64,000 nucleotides of DNA from Streptomyces sp. RKAG290 (GTDB lineage Bacteria; Actinomycetota; Actinomycetes; Streptomycetales; Streptomycetaceae), in NCBI RefSeq assembly GCF_023701695.1, contig NZ_JAJOZC010000001.1, forward strand, positions 6,881,894-6,945,893. The letters are read 5' to 3'. Numbering within the stretch: the first letter of the stretch is position 1; each line of letters begins with the position of its first letter. The position numbers and the translations under genes were made by a program. Below the pieces are notes generated by a model. The model saw nothing but the letters and a program-made list of their open reading frames with translations. It made no database searches and had not been told where the DNA came from. Below are positions 42,301-49,954 of this stretch, one piece after another.

Positions 42301-42875
42301 TAGCTGTCGAGCACCGCGCCGGTGCCCGCGTCGACGAAGACGTGCAGATGGCTCGGTGCCTTCGCGGTGCGGCCGGTGAGTACGGTCTCCCAGGCCAGCC
42401 GGGACTTCTTGCCGGTGGCCCGGACGACCAGCCGGTGACTGTCCACCCGCTTGACCGAGCTGAGCTTCCTGCGCGCGGCGGTCTCGGCCGCCCCGGCCGA
42501 AACGGTCGCGGTGGTGGGTACGTTGATGCGCCGGGAGACGGCCGACTGGGCGCCGTGGACCCGCCCCTTGGAGTCGGCCACCACGACGGCGTCCCCGCCG
42601 ACGACCGGGAGACCGCGGTAGGTGCGGGCGTACGCGACGGAGTAGAGCCCGTTGACCCACGGGGTCACCATCTGCCGCTCGTACCGTTCCTCGGGCCCCT
42701 TCGCCAGGGCGTCCAGCCCACTGGCCGCTGCCCGGTCGGCCGCCGACACGGCAGCGGCGAGTGGGGTCGGGGCCGGCGGAGAGGGTTCTGCAGAAGCTGA
42801 CTGGCCACTGGTGGCGACCAGCATTCCGGCGAGGACGGCCAGGGTTGTCCCGGCCGTCATCGGTCTGCGTTTCAT
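39378..42875 (-). CDS. secreted fused M4 metallopeptidase and M28 aminopeptidase
   Basis: 1165 aa in one frame. Signal peptide (ends near QSASAEP), FTP/PepSY propeptide (about 60-195), thermolysin-type M4 domain (about 200-515) with HEFGH (328-332), Glu350 in GEATGD and His414 in EEHAAAGPLNHWFY. Ig-like domain 1 is at about 522-617. The M28 domain (about 630-900) has all metal and catalytic residues: His712 (AHLDG), Asp724 (INDNGSG), Glu758/759 (NGEEQG), Asp787 (NFDMVAS), His874 (CYHQACDT), as in the S. griseus aminopeptidase. Ig-like domain 2 (about 903-1000, homologous to the first) and a C-terminal beta-sandwich follow. It would cut proteins internally and then trim N-termini outside the cell. 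The ATG at 42875 follows GAGGAGCC. Confidence 0.88.
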   Translation of the reverse strand: MKRRPMTAGTTLAVLAGMLVATSGQSASAEPSPPAPTPLAAAVSAADRAAASGLDALAKGPEERYERQMVTPWVNGLYSVAYARTYRGLPVVGGDAVVVADSKGRVHGAQSAVSRRINVPTTATVSAGAAETAARRKLSSVKRVDSHRLVVRATGKKSRLAWETVLTGRTAKAPSHLHVFVDAGTGAVLDSYDDVKAGTGNSQWNGPSPLSINTTSSGGSYSLRDPGRPGLSCADYSTGGVFTKATDSWGTGSASSKETGCVDVMWAAQHEWDMLRDWLGRNGHDGNGRSWPVKVGLNDVNAYWDGSTVSIGHNNANQWIGAIDVVGHEFGHGIDQYTPGGANNESGLGEATGDIMGALTEAYTNEPTPYDDPDYTVGEKIDLVGDGPIRIMYNPGQIGDPNCYSSSIPSTEEHAAAGPLNHWFYLLAEGSSPGGGKPSSPTCNSSSVTGVGIQSAGKVFYGGMLLKTSGMTYKRYRTATLTSAKALDAGCVLFNRTKAAWDAVSVPAQSGDPTCAPSGNNDFSLSLDPAAGSVKPGSAVTATVRTTVSSGSAQPVNLSATGQPSGVNVSFSPSAVQSGATSAMTVSATSAAAPGTYTLTVKGAGTQEHTAQYTLTVNDGGGGPGGTPPDISVANVQSHLSQFNTIASQNGGNRRAGSAGYTASLAYVKGKLQAAGYTVSEQSCTSCSYRGNNLIADWPGGPADRTVMFGAHLDGVAAGPGINDNGSGSATLLENALALAQQNPTMTKHVRFAWWNGEEQGLQGSEYYVGQLTSAQRSAITAYYNFDMVASPNGGYFINNLNSAASAPMKEYWSSLGLAPEENVEGQGRSDDYSFQQAGIATSGYATGASDTKSAAQATKWGGTAGRSYDSCYHQACDTTSNINATALDRSADGIAYSVWKTAVGTTAPANDFSVSVSPLSGSVQPGASATATVSTATTSGSAQSVRLTASGAPNGVTVSFAPSSVQSGSSSTMTVSAGAQTTAGTYTLTVTGTGTATHTTTYSLVVGGGGSCQARQVVANGGFENGTAPWTQTDGVINNRTSEKPAHSGAYQAWFGGWGSTHSDSASQSLTVPAGCSTYKLSFYVRTDTDESAGDATAYDTFTVKLGSRTLATYSNLDASSGYVQQSFDVAAAAGQTVTLGFTSKEDAYLQTSFVVDDVTLDVS

Positions 42876-43042
42876 CGAGGCTCCTCGGTTCGTGGGGACC
42901 TCGGTCACGGGCAGCGGCGTGCGGAGACACACCCGCCTGTGCGCCGGCTCTCGGCCGTCCGCCCAGGTGGTGTCCGTGATCGAGCGACCGAACACTCACA
43001 CGCGGTCCTGACCTCGTCAACGAACTGGGCGCGCCTGAAGGG

Positions 43043-43107
43043 GACTTGGCAAGTCTGGTCAAGTCGCGGTGGTGGGATCGCACAGCCGGCGCACAGCAAG
43101 CGCACAG
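43043..43107. promoter_or_regulatory. protease upstream region: dyad and three 11-bp-phased repeats
   Basis: GACTTG-g-CAAGTC (43043-43055), with a further CAAGTC at 43060, is followed by CGCACAG at 43079, 43090 and 43101, exactly 11 bp apart. The gap 42876-43352 has no gene. Direct repeats spaced 11 bp are typical of OmpR/PhoB-type response-regulator sites; which of the two flanking genes they serve is unknown. Confidence 0.5.
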
Positions 43108-43352
43108 AAAAGGGGCGACTCGGCGGCGGAACAGGGCGCGCGAGATCGCCGGCGCGGAGGCGCCCAGGAGCCGGAAGGGGAGGTGAAGTACTGGACAGAT
43201 TCCCGGGGGTGGCGTTAATCTGCACCCGCACCAGACGGTGACGCTCCAGGGATATCCACCGTGACTTTATCACCAACAAGTCAATTACGCAAGCCCCGCT
43301 CCTGCTCCACCACTTGGGCTCTCCGGCCCGTCGCCTACAGGAAGAATCGTTC

Positions 43353-44267
43353 ATGACCTCGGCAACACCCACCGCAGCGGCCGCCGGTACCTGGCAGCTG
43401 GGCGACCTGACCGTCAACCGGATCGGTTTCGGCGCCATGCGTCTGACCCAGAACGGCAGCGCGTTCAGCGACGACCGGACCCCGCACGACCGGGACCGGG
43501 CGATCACCGTGCTGCGGCGCGCCGTTGAGTTCGGCGTCAACCACATCGACACGGCAGCCTTCTACTTCTCGCCGTTGCGCTCGGCCAACGAGCTGATCAA
43601 CAGCGCGCTCGGCCCGTACCCGGACGACCTGGTCATCACCACCAAGGTCGGCCCCGGCCGGGGGCCGTCGGGCGACTGGCAGGAGTGGGCCCGGCCCGAA
43701 CAGCTGCGTGGGCAGGTCGAGGAGAACCTTCGCCAGCTGGGCCGCGACCACCTCGACGTGGTGAACCTGCGCGTGAACGGGCCTGCCCCGATCGCCGACG
43801 CGTTCGGTGCACTGGCCGATCTGCGGAAGGAGGGGCTCATCCGTCACCTGGGGCTCTCCAACGTCGGGCTCGAGCAGATCGCCGAGGCCCTGCCCATCGC
43901 GCCCGTCGTCTGTGTGCAGAACAGGTTCGGCATCGGCACCGGCCGCGCGGACGGCGAGGAGGTGCTGCGGATCTGCGGGGAGCGGGGAATCGCGTTCGTG
44001 CCGTTCTTCGCGATTGTCGGCGAAGGCCGCGAGTCCGGGGGGCACGCGGCCACCGACGAGGAGGTGCTGTCGTCCGTCGCCGCGGCGCACGGCGCCTCGA
44101 CCGCGCAGATCCGGCTGGCCTGGACGCTGCAGCGCGGCTCGCACGTACTCGCCATCCCGGGCACCGGCGACCCCGGCCACCTCGTCGAGAACGTGGCAGC
44201 GGGTGCGCTGCGGCTCACCGAGGACGAGATGCGGCGGCTGGCGGCACTCGGCCAGGACGCCGGCTGA
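43353..44267 (+). CDS. aldo/keto reductase
   Basis: 304 aa TIM-barrel NADPH oxidoreductase. Asp and Tyr of the tetrad are in NHIDTAAFYFSPL and Lys in VITTKVGPG. The usual catalytic His position reads DVVNLRVNG, with Arg in place of His, as in the YdbC-like subgroup. Cofactor end: HVLAIPGTGDPGHLVENVAA. ATG 43353 follows AGGAAG; an upstream in-frame ATG at 43314 is less likely. Probably reduces small aldehydes or ketones; substrate unknown. Followed by a strong terminator. Confidence 0.9.
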   Translation: MTSATPTAAAAGTWQLGDLTVNRIGFGAMRLTQNGSAFSDDRTPHDRDRAITVLRRAVEFGVNHIDTAAFYFSPLRSANELINSALGPYPDDLVITTKVGPGRGPSGDWQEWARPEQLRGQVEENLRQLGRDHLDVVNLRVNGPAPIADAFGALADLRKEGLIRHLGLSNVGLEQIAEALPIAPVVCVQNRFGIGTGRADGEEVLRICGERGIAFVPFFAIVGEGRESGGHAATDEEVLSSVAAAHGASTAQIRLAWTLQRGSHVLAIPGTGDPGHLVENVAAGALRLTEDEMRRLAALGQDAG

Positions 44268-44273
44268 TCCGGG

Positions 44274-44313
44274 CCCCTGGCCGCCGCGGCGCCGGAGGCG
44301 CGGCGGCCAGGGG
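44274..44313 (+). terminator. terminator after the first aldo/keto reductase
   Basis: Perfect 15-bp stem CCCCTGGCCGCCGCG / CGCGGCGGCCAGGGG with a 10-nt loop. Confidence 0.9.
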
Positions 44314-44372
44314 GCAGGCGGTCACGCCCCGTTGCGGACGGCAGCCACCCTCACCGACGTAGCATGATTCCC

Positions 44373-45356
44373 ATGGAGCAGCGTGAACTGGGCAGGACCG
44401 GACGGGACGTATCGGTCGTCGGACTGGGAACTTGGCAGCTGGGCGGGGACTGGGGCGAGGTGCCGGAGGCCGATGCCTTCGGGACCCTCGACGCCGCGGT
44501 CGAGTCCGGGGTGACCTTCTTCGACACCGCGGACGTGTACGGGGACGGCCGCAGCGAACAGCTCATCGGCCGCTATCTGAAGGAGCGTCCGGACGCCCGG
44601 GTCCTCGTGGCGACGAAGATGGGCCGGCGTGCCGAGCAGGTGCCGGAGAACTACGTCCTGGACAACTTCCGTACCTGGAACGACCGCTCTCGGTCCAACC
44701 TCGGCGTCGACACCCTCGATCTGGTGCAACTGCACTGCCCGCCCACCGCCGTGTACTCCTCGGACGCGGTCTACGACGCCCTCGACACGCTGGTCGCCGA
44801 GGAGCGGATCGCCGCCTACGGGGTGAGCGTCGAAACGTGTGCCGAGGCCCTGACCGCCCTCGCCCGCCCCGGCGTCGCGAGTGTCCAGATCATCCTCAAC
44901 CCGCTCCGCCTCAAGCCGCTGGACGAGGTGCTCCCGGCCGCCCGCGCCGCCGGAGTCGGCATCATCGCGCGCGTGCCGCTCGCCTCCGGGCTGCTCTCCG
45001 GCAAGTACACCGCGGACACCGTGTTCGCCCCGGAGGACCACCGCACGTACAACCGGCACGGCGAGTCGTTCGACCAGGGCGAGACCTTCTCGGGCGTCGA
45101 GTACGGGACCGGGGTGGCGGCGGCGGCCGAGTTCGCCGCGCTCGCTCCCGAAGGGGCGACTCCGGCGCAGACCGCGCTGCGCTGGATCATCCAGCAGCCA
45201 GGAGTCACCGCCGTCATCCCCGGTGCCCGTTCGGTCGAGCAGGCCCGTGCCAACGCGGCCGCGGCGGCGCTGGAGCCGCTGCCGCACGAGACGCTGGACG
45301 CGGTACGTGACCTCTACGACCGCAGGATCCGTGCGGCGGTTCACGACCGCTGGTAG
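44373..45356 (+). CDS. aldo/keto reductase
   Basis: 327 aa from ATG 44373 (MEQRELGRTG); an in-frame ATG at 44364 adds three residues. TAGCAT ends a few bases upstream and there is no ribosome site, so it is probably leaderless. Full tetrad: Asp and Tyr in FFDTADVYGDG, Lys in VATKMGR, His in DLVQLHCPP. Cofactor loop VTAVIPGARSVEQARANA. Typical of soluble NADPH aldo/keto reductases acting on a broad range of carbonyls. It is a different subgroup from the neighbour and separated by a terminator, so not a simple tandem duplicate. Confidence 0.9.
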   Translation: MEQRELGRTGRDVSVVGLGTWQLGGDWGEVPEADAFGTLDAAVESGVTFFDTADVYGDGRSEQLIGRYLKERPDARVLVATKMGRRAEQVPENYVLDNFRTWNDRSRSNLGVDTLDLVQLHCPPTAVYSSDAVYDALDTLVAEERIAAYGVSVETCAEALTALARPGVASVQIILNPLRLKPLDEVLPAARAAGVGIIARVPLASGLLSGKYTADTVFAPEDHRTYNRHGESFDQGETFSGVEYGTGVAAAAEFAALAPEGATPAQTALRWIIQQPGVTAVIPGARSVEQARANAAAAALEPLPHETLDAVRDLYDRRIRAAVHDRW

Positions 45357-45367
45357 TCGCGGGCCCT

Positions 45368-45426
45368 AGGGGCTTTCGTTTGGGTCAGACCCGGCGAGCC
45401 CGGCATGATCCAAACGAGAGGCCCTA
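45368..45426. terminator. large inverted-repeat terminator-like element, copy 2
   Basis: Arms GGGGCTTTCGTTTGGGTCA and TGATCCAAACGAGAGGCCC pair over 19 bp with mismatches. It lies between convergent genes and shares the GCGAGCCCGGCATGA core and outer arms with the element at 250-328. Confidence 0.75.
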
Positions 45427-45432
45427 CCGGCC

Positions 45433-46680
45433 CTAACGGCTCTCTGCGGGCGACGGTGACGCGGGACCGCTCGTGGAGGCGCCGTCTCCCGGCGGCGTCG
45501 TGGCCGAACTGGAATCCGGGGAGAACAAGCTCATCCCCAGATACACGGCGGCGAGGAAGGCGACCGTACCCGCGATGGCACTGGCCACGCGCGGGCGGCG
45601 TCTTATCGCCTCACGGGTGGAGCGCCGCCGGGTGGCCCGGGACCGGGCCGGAGCCGCGCGCCGCCCCCGGCCGGCTGTCGGGGGCAGCCGGTACGTCGTC
45701 GAAGCGTCACCGGACCGCTGCGCGGCCGGCGGGGGCGCCGGCGCATAGGTGGTGGCCGGCGTCCGCGAAGGAGCGGGCCGGTACATCGGCAGCGGCTCCG
45801 CCCGGCCCCGCCAGGCCTCGCTGTGGAACCAGTCGGAGACCTGCTGAGCCGTCGGCCGGTCCTCGGGCTGCTTCGCGAGCAGGCCCAGCAGGTACGAGTC
45901 GAAGGCGGCCGACATGTCGACGCCGCGCTGCCGCAGCGGCACGGGAGGTGTGTCCACGTGCTGGTAGAGCGTGGCGGTCGGAGTGTCGGAGCGGAACGGC
46001 GGCTGGCCGAGCAGCAGTTGGTAGATCACGCAGCCGAGCGAGTACATGTCGGAGGCGGCGCCGGCCGTACGGCCCAGGGCCCGTTCCGGCGCGAGGTAGA
46101 GGCTCGTGCCGACGATGTGGCCCGTCGTGGTGAGCGCGGCGGACGGATCGTCGACGAACTGCGCGATGCCGAAGTCGCCGATCTTGACGGCACCTTCCGC
46201 GTCCAGCATCAGGTTCCCGGGCTTGATGTCGCGGTGGACGATGCCCTGCCGGTGCGCCGCGGCCAGGCCGGCGGCCGCCTGACCCGCGATACGGGCCACC
46301 TGTTCCGGTGCCAGCCGTTCCTGCGCCAGGAGCAGGTCGCCGAGGCTTCTGCCCTCGACGAGCTCCATCACGAGGTAGAACCGGCCCTCCCAGGAGCCGA
46401 AGTCGAACACGGCCACCAGATGGGGATGGCTCAGCCGGGCGGCGGTCTGCGCCTCCAGCCGGAAACGTGCGGTGGCCGACTCGTCCGCGTGCTCTCCCAA
46501 CAGCAGCTTCACGGCGACGGACCGGCCGAGGACCTCGTCCGTGGCGCGCCAGACCTCACCCATCCCGCCACGACCGATAGCGGATATCAATCGGTACCGA
46601 CCAGCAACCAGCACCTGCGCACACCTATCTCGAATGTCTCGGGCCGAGGGCGGCTTCGACTGCCGCGGCTGCGACCTCAT
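45433..46680 (-). CDS. membrane-anchored Ser/Thr protein kinase
   Basis: 415 aa Hanks-type kinase. Gly loop IGRGGMGEVWRA, Lys in VAVKLLLGE, catalytic loop IVHRDIKPGNLM, DFG in KIGDFGIAQF, activation segment VGTSLYLAPERALG (about 25-285). A Pro/Ala/Arg-rich linker leads to one membrane helix (AIAGTVAFLAAVYLGMSLF, about 365-383) and a short Ser/Pro-rich outside tail without PASTA repeats. So the kinase is cytoplasmic with a minimal sensor. I chose ATG 46680 (MRSQPRQSK); an upstream in-frame start at 46764 would add 28 residues. Targets unknown. Confidence 0.9.
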   Translation of the reverse strand: MRSQPRQSKPPSARDIRDRCAQVLVAGRYRLISAIGRGGMGEVWRATDEVLGRSVAVKLLLGEHADESATARFRLEAQTAARLSHPHLVAVFDFGSWEGRFYLVMELVEGRSLGDLLLAQERLAPEQVARIAGQAAAGLAAAHRQGIVHRDIKPGNLMLDAEGAVKIGDFGIAQFVDDPSAALTTTGHIVGTSLYLAPERALGRTAGAASDMYSLGCVIYQLLLGQPPFRSDTPTATLYQHVDTPPVPLRQRGVDMSAAFDSYLLGLLAKQPEDRPTAQQVSDWFHSEAWRGRAEPLPMYRPAPSRTPATTYAPAPPPAAQRSGDASTTYRLPPTAGRGRRAAPARSRATRRRSTREAIRRRPRVASAIAGTVAFLAAVYLGMSLFSPDSSSATTPPGDGASTSGPASPSPAESR

Positions 46681-46821
46681 CGGTAACAGGACGGGGTGGG
46701 GGACACGCAGCAAGATCAGGATATCCGGCGCGCGGCCTCCGGACGACCGGCGGGCGCCGCCCACGCGGACGTCACCGCGGCGAGGGCCGGACGGACGGGC
46801 AGCGCCGGACGGGCGGCACCG

Positions 46822-47523
46822 TCACGGTACCGGGAACAGCCACCCGAAGGCGGCCTGTGCGCTGAACTCGCCCTGCCCGCCGCGGAAGAGCAGACCCGCT
46901 GCCGCGAACGCCGGATCGTCGGCCGTCGCCGCCACGTAGGGAACCGCGATGCAGCGCATGCCCGCGGCCTGCGCCGCAGCCGCGCCCGGCGCGGCGTCCT
47001 CCACCACCACACAGTCGGCCGGGGTCGCCGCGAGGCGCCGGGCGGCCTCCAGGAAGACGTCCGGCGCCGGCTTTCCGTGTGCCACTTCCTCGGCGGAGAC
47101 GTACTCGGTGAGGTACGCGTCGAGGCCGGTGCCCTTCAGTACGACCTCGATCACCTCCCGCGACGAGCCCGACGCCACCGCCATGGCGACGCCCTTCGCG
47201 TGCAGCAGCTCCACGAACTCGCGCATCCGGGGGAAGACTTCGGTCGAGGCGCGCGCGAGCTCCAGATAGCACGCGTCCTGGCCCGCCACCAGTTCGTCGA
47301 CGGGCGCCTCGATGCCGTACTCGGCGCGCAGGACGGTCAGCGCCTCCCGGTTGCTGATCCCGAGGAAGCGGGCGTTCTGCTCCCAGGTGAAGTCCGGCAC
47401 TCCGTACCGTCCGAGCAGCAGCCGAGCCGATTCGTAGGCGTTCGGCTCGCTGTCCACGAGGGTGCCGTCCAGGTCGAAAACGACCGAAGTCGCCTGCGCG
47501 CGTGATGAGTTCATGGCGGCCAT
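46822..47523 (-). CDS. HAD-family phosphatase (beta-phosphoglucomutase-like)
   Basis: 233 aa. HAD motif I VFDLDGTLVDSE, motif II VASGSS, motif III Lys in HGKPAPDVF, motif IV VVEDAAPG, with a helical cap (about 25-90). Probably hydrolyses a small sugar phosphate; substrate unknown. It lies 15 bp after the Lrp gene on the same strand, so it forms an operon with it. Both candidate starts (47523 and 47514) lie inside a near-perfect 39-bp palindrome that would hide them in an mRNA hairpin. Confidence 0.88.
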   Translation of the reverse strand: MAAMNSSRAQATSVVFDLDGTLVDSEPNAYESARLLLGRYGVPDFTWEQNARFLGISNREALTVLRAEYGIEAPVDELVAGQDACYLELARASTEVFPRMREFVELLHAKGVAMAVASGSSREVIEVVLKGTGLDAYLTEYVSAEEVAHGKPAPDVFLEAARRLAATPADCVVVEDAAPGAAAAQAAGMRCIAVPYVAATADDPAFAAAGLLFRGGQGEFSAQAAFGWLFPVP

Positions 47524-47537
47524 GATCTCATCACGCG
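47499..47537. promoter_or_regulatory. 39-bp near-perfect palindrome over the HAD start codons
   Basis: Arms begin CGCGTGATGAG and end CTCATCACGCG around a central GCGGC, with one mismatch (47510/47526). It lies between the lrp stop and the HAD gene and contains both possible ATG codons. It could be a translational hairpin or a protein-binding site. Confidence 0.7.
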
Positions 47538-47538
47538 A

Positions 47539-48024
47539 TCACTCCGGGCCACCCGCCGCCGCGCGGCCCACCGATTCCACCAGCGGCAGCAGCCGGTGCG
47601 GCACCCGTTCGCGCAGGGCGACCTCGGTCCGGGTCCTGACCACACCGGGCAGCTGGATCAACTGCTGGATCACATCCTCCAGATGCCCGTTGTCCCGGGC
47701 CACCACCCGGGTCAGCAGGTCGCCGCCGCCCGTGGTCGAGAAGGCTTCGACGATCTCCGGCACGGCGGCGAGGGCCTCGCCCACGTCGTCCAGATGCCCC
47801 TGCGTGACCTCCAGGTGCACGAAGGCGAGCACCGGATGGCCGAGGGCGGCCGGCGAGAGGAACGGGCCGCTGCCGGTGATCACCCCGTCCCGCTCCAGCC
47901 GGTCGATGCGGGCCTGGAGGGTGCCCCGGGCGATGGAGAGGATCCGGGCGTACTCGCGCACGCTCGTGTGCGGCTGCTCGATGAGCAGCCGCAGGATACG
48001 GGTGTCGAGGGCGTCCACCGCCAT
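47539..48024 (-). CDS. Lrp/AsnC family transcriptional regulator
   Basis: 161 aa. Helix-turn-helix LDTRILRLLIEQPHTSVREY, RILSIARGTLQARIDRLE, then an RAM effector domain (about 65-145) with VLAFVHLEVTQGHLDDVG. Lrp proteins sense amino acids and act locally or globally. The start at 48024 follows AAAGAGG. It is divergent from a FUSC exporter across 317 bp, and paired inverted motifs in that gap suggest it controls the exporter and itself. Confidence 0.9.
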   Translation of the reverse strand: MAVDALDTRILRLLIEQPHTSVREYARILSIARGTLQARIDRLERDGVITGSGPFLSPAALGHPVLAFVHLEVTQGHLDDVGEALAAVPEIVEAFSTTGGGDLLTRVVARDNGHLEDVIQQLIQLPGVVRTRTEVALRERVPHRLLPLVESVGRAAAGGPE

Positions 48025-48063
48025 GGTCCGCGAGCCTCTTTCCGGTACGTCGATCGGGGCTGC

Positions 48064-48215
48064 GACTGTACCAATGGCGCACTGAAGAACAGCTGCGATG
48101 GGCCACTGCCCCAGGACGTCCCGCGGGGCGGGTGCGCAGGGGGTGCGCCGTCTGGTGGTCCGATGGCTGACTGATGGTGCCGCAGGTGGTCGATGTCTGA
48201 GCCAATGGCACAGTC
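48064..48215. promoter_or_regulatory. inverted pair of GCCAWTGGYACAGTC motifs between lrp and the exporter
   Basis: GCCATTGGTACAGTC on the minus strand (48064-48078) and GCCAATGGCACAGTC on the plus strand (48201-48215), each pointing to the gene on its own side. Likely common promoter/operator units of the divergent pair. The rest of 48025-48341 has no gene. Confidence 0.68.
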
Positions 48216-48341
48216 TTTGGAGGTCAATTTGAGCCAACAGGCCGATGGATGCTCTGATGTACCTGTCGATGGCGCTGCGGACCCCCGCGGCGCCTTTTTC
48301 ATGCCGGTGCACGGAGCCGGCGGCGGAGGCGGGGAGCAACT

Positions 48342-49850
48342 GTGCTGAAGAGAGCGTTCGTGGCCCGGGACCCCGGACGACTGCGGCTGCGCAGCGCCGG
48401 CCGGGCCGTCCTCGGCATCGGCCTCGCCGTGACGGTCTGCGGACTGGTCGGCCACTCGCTCGTCGCCGCCGTCACCGGTGGTCTCGCCGCGCTGCTCGCC
48501 CTGTTCACGGTGACCGACGCCACGGTCAGGGGCCAGGCGCTCACCACCGCGCTGCTGCCCGCCGTCGGCTTTCCGGTGCTCGCGCTCGCCGCGGTACTGC
48601 ACGGCCACCCGGTGGCGCGCGACGTGGCCTTCCTGGCGGTCATGGGCGCCGGGGTGTACGCCCGGCGATGGGGGCCGCGCGGCCACTCCCTCGGCGTGTT
48701 CGCATTCATGGCGTTCTTCAGCACGCAGTTCCTGCACACCCTGCCGGGACAGCTGCCCGAGCTGTACTCCGCGGTGGCCCTCTCGCTGCTCTCCTCGTCG
48801 GCCGTCCGCTTCGGGCTGTGGTGCTACGAGCGCCGGCTGACCCCGGCCGCCGTGCCCGCCCCCGTGAGCGGCACCGGCCTGGCCAGGGTCACCACGCGCC
48901 AGGCGATCCAGGCGGCCTCCGGCGGAACTCTCGCGCTCATGGCCGGCCAGCTCCTCTCCGACCAGCGCTGGTACTGGGCGGTGGGGGCCACCTGGTGGGT
49001 CTTCGTCAACACCGCCTCGCGCGGCGAGACGCTGGTCCGCAGCTTCCGCCGGATCCTGGGGACGCTGATCGGCATCCCCATCGGTCTGGGCGTCGTCGTC
49101 CCGCTGCACGGGGCTCCGGTCCCCACCGCCGTCCTCGTGGCGCTCGGGGTGTTCGGGATCTTCTACACCGCGGCGGTCTCGTACACCTGGATGATGTTCT
49201 CCGTGACCGTGATGGCCGGCGCGCTCTACGGGGCGCTCGGAGTGCTCGACCCGGCCCTGCTGGCACTGCGGCTCGGCGAGACCGCCGTGGGGGCGCTCGG
49301 CGCGATGATCGCGGTGCTGCTCGTGCTGCCGGTCACCACGCACGCCACGACCGACGCCTGGATCCAGCGGGCCCTGCGCTGCGTCCACGCCTGCACCGAG
49401 GAGGCCGCCGCCCGGCTCTCGGGATCGGCGACGGCCGACCCGGCGCCGCGGGTCGCCGAGCTGGAGGCGCTCCTGGCGCGGGTCCGGCTGTCGCTGGCCC
49501 CGCTGGTGCATCCGCTGAGCCCGCTGCGCGCCCGCCGGGCCAGGGCCGGGCATGTGCTGGCCCTGCTGGACGAGTGCGCGCGGGAAGTGCGGGGGCTGGC
49601 CTCCGTGGCGGCGGACCCGGAAGCGTCCCACGACGCCCGGCTCGCCGCTGCCTGCTGGCGCGTCGAAAGCGCCGTGGAAGCCCTGACGGCTCCGGAGCGG
49701 CCGGCGCGGACCCCGCTCGCCGTCGGTCTTGCGGCGTCCGCCCCCGCGGCGGAACCTGCCCTCGTCCATCTGCACGGCCTGGAGCGCGCGCTCGCCGAAC
49801 TCGCCGCGCCGCTGCACAGCTCCCCGCGCGCGCCACTCGTACCGGCCTGA
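48342..49850 (+). CDS. FUSC-family inner-membrane exporter-like protein
   Basis: 502 aa. N-terminal helices (about 20-150) include SVA/AVTGGLAALLALFTVTDA and DVAFLAVMGAGVYAR. A second membrane block (about 190-330) has the FUSC signature WWVFVNTASRGETLVRSFRR with ILGTLIGIPIGLGVVV. A soluble helical C-terminus (about 345-500) follows. The family includes YccS and aromatic-acid exporters (AaeB). Substrate unknown; the divergent Lrp regulator hints at an amino acid or derived compound. The GTG start at 48342 follows GGGGAG. Confidence 0.83.
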   Translation: MLKRAFVARDPGRLRLRSAGRAVLGIGLAVTVCGLVGHSLVAAVTGGLAALLALFTVTDATVRGQALTTALLPAVGFPVLALAAVLHGHPVARDVAFLAVMGAGVYARRWGPRGHSLGVFAFMAFFSTQFLHTLPGQLPELYSAVALSLLSSSAVRFGLWCYERRLTPAAVPAPVSGTGLARVTTRQAIQAASGGTLALMAGQLLSDQRWYWAVGATWWVFVNTASRGETLVRSFRRILGTLIGIPIGLGVVVPLHGAPVPTAVLVALGVFGIFYTAAVSYTWMMFSVTVMAGALYGALGVLDPALLALRLGETAVGALGAMIAVLLVLPVTTHATTDAWIQRALRCVHACTEEAAARLSGSATADPAPRVAELEALLARVRLSLAPLVHPLSPLRARRARAGHVLALLDECAREVRGLASVAADPEASHDARLAAACWRVESAVEALTAPERPARTPLAVGLAASAPAAEPALVHLHGLERALAELAAPLHSSPRAPLVPA

Positions 49851-49861
49851 GCCCGCCCCCT

Positions 49862-49873
49862 TGGTCCAGACCA
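49862..49873 (+). promoter_or_regulatory. DasR-like operator upstream of the lactonase gene
   Basis: TGGTCCAGACCA matches 11 of 12 bases of the core TGGTCTAGACCA recognised by DasR, the GlcNAc-responsive GntR regulator of Streptomyces. It lies 82 bp upstream of the lactonase GTG. Confidence 0.55.
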
Positions 49874-49954
49874 CAAAGGGCGCACTGCTACGGTCGCCGC
49901 GGAAGATCGCGGCGGTCCCCACGTCGTGATCAGGCGACGGAGGAGGGCAGCGCG

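Noticed and set aside
43353..45356. Recent tandem duplication of aldo/keto reductases
   Set aside because: The two proteins differ in motifs (Arg versus His at the catalytic position) and are separated by a terminator and separate promoters.
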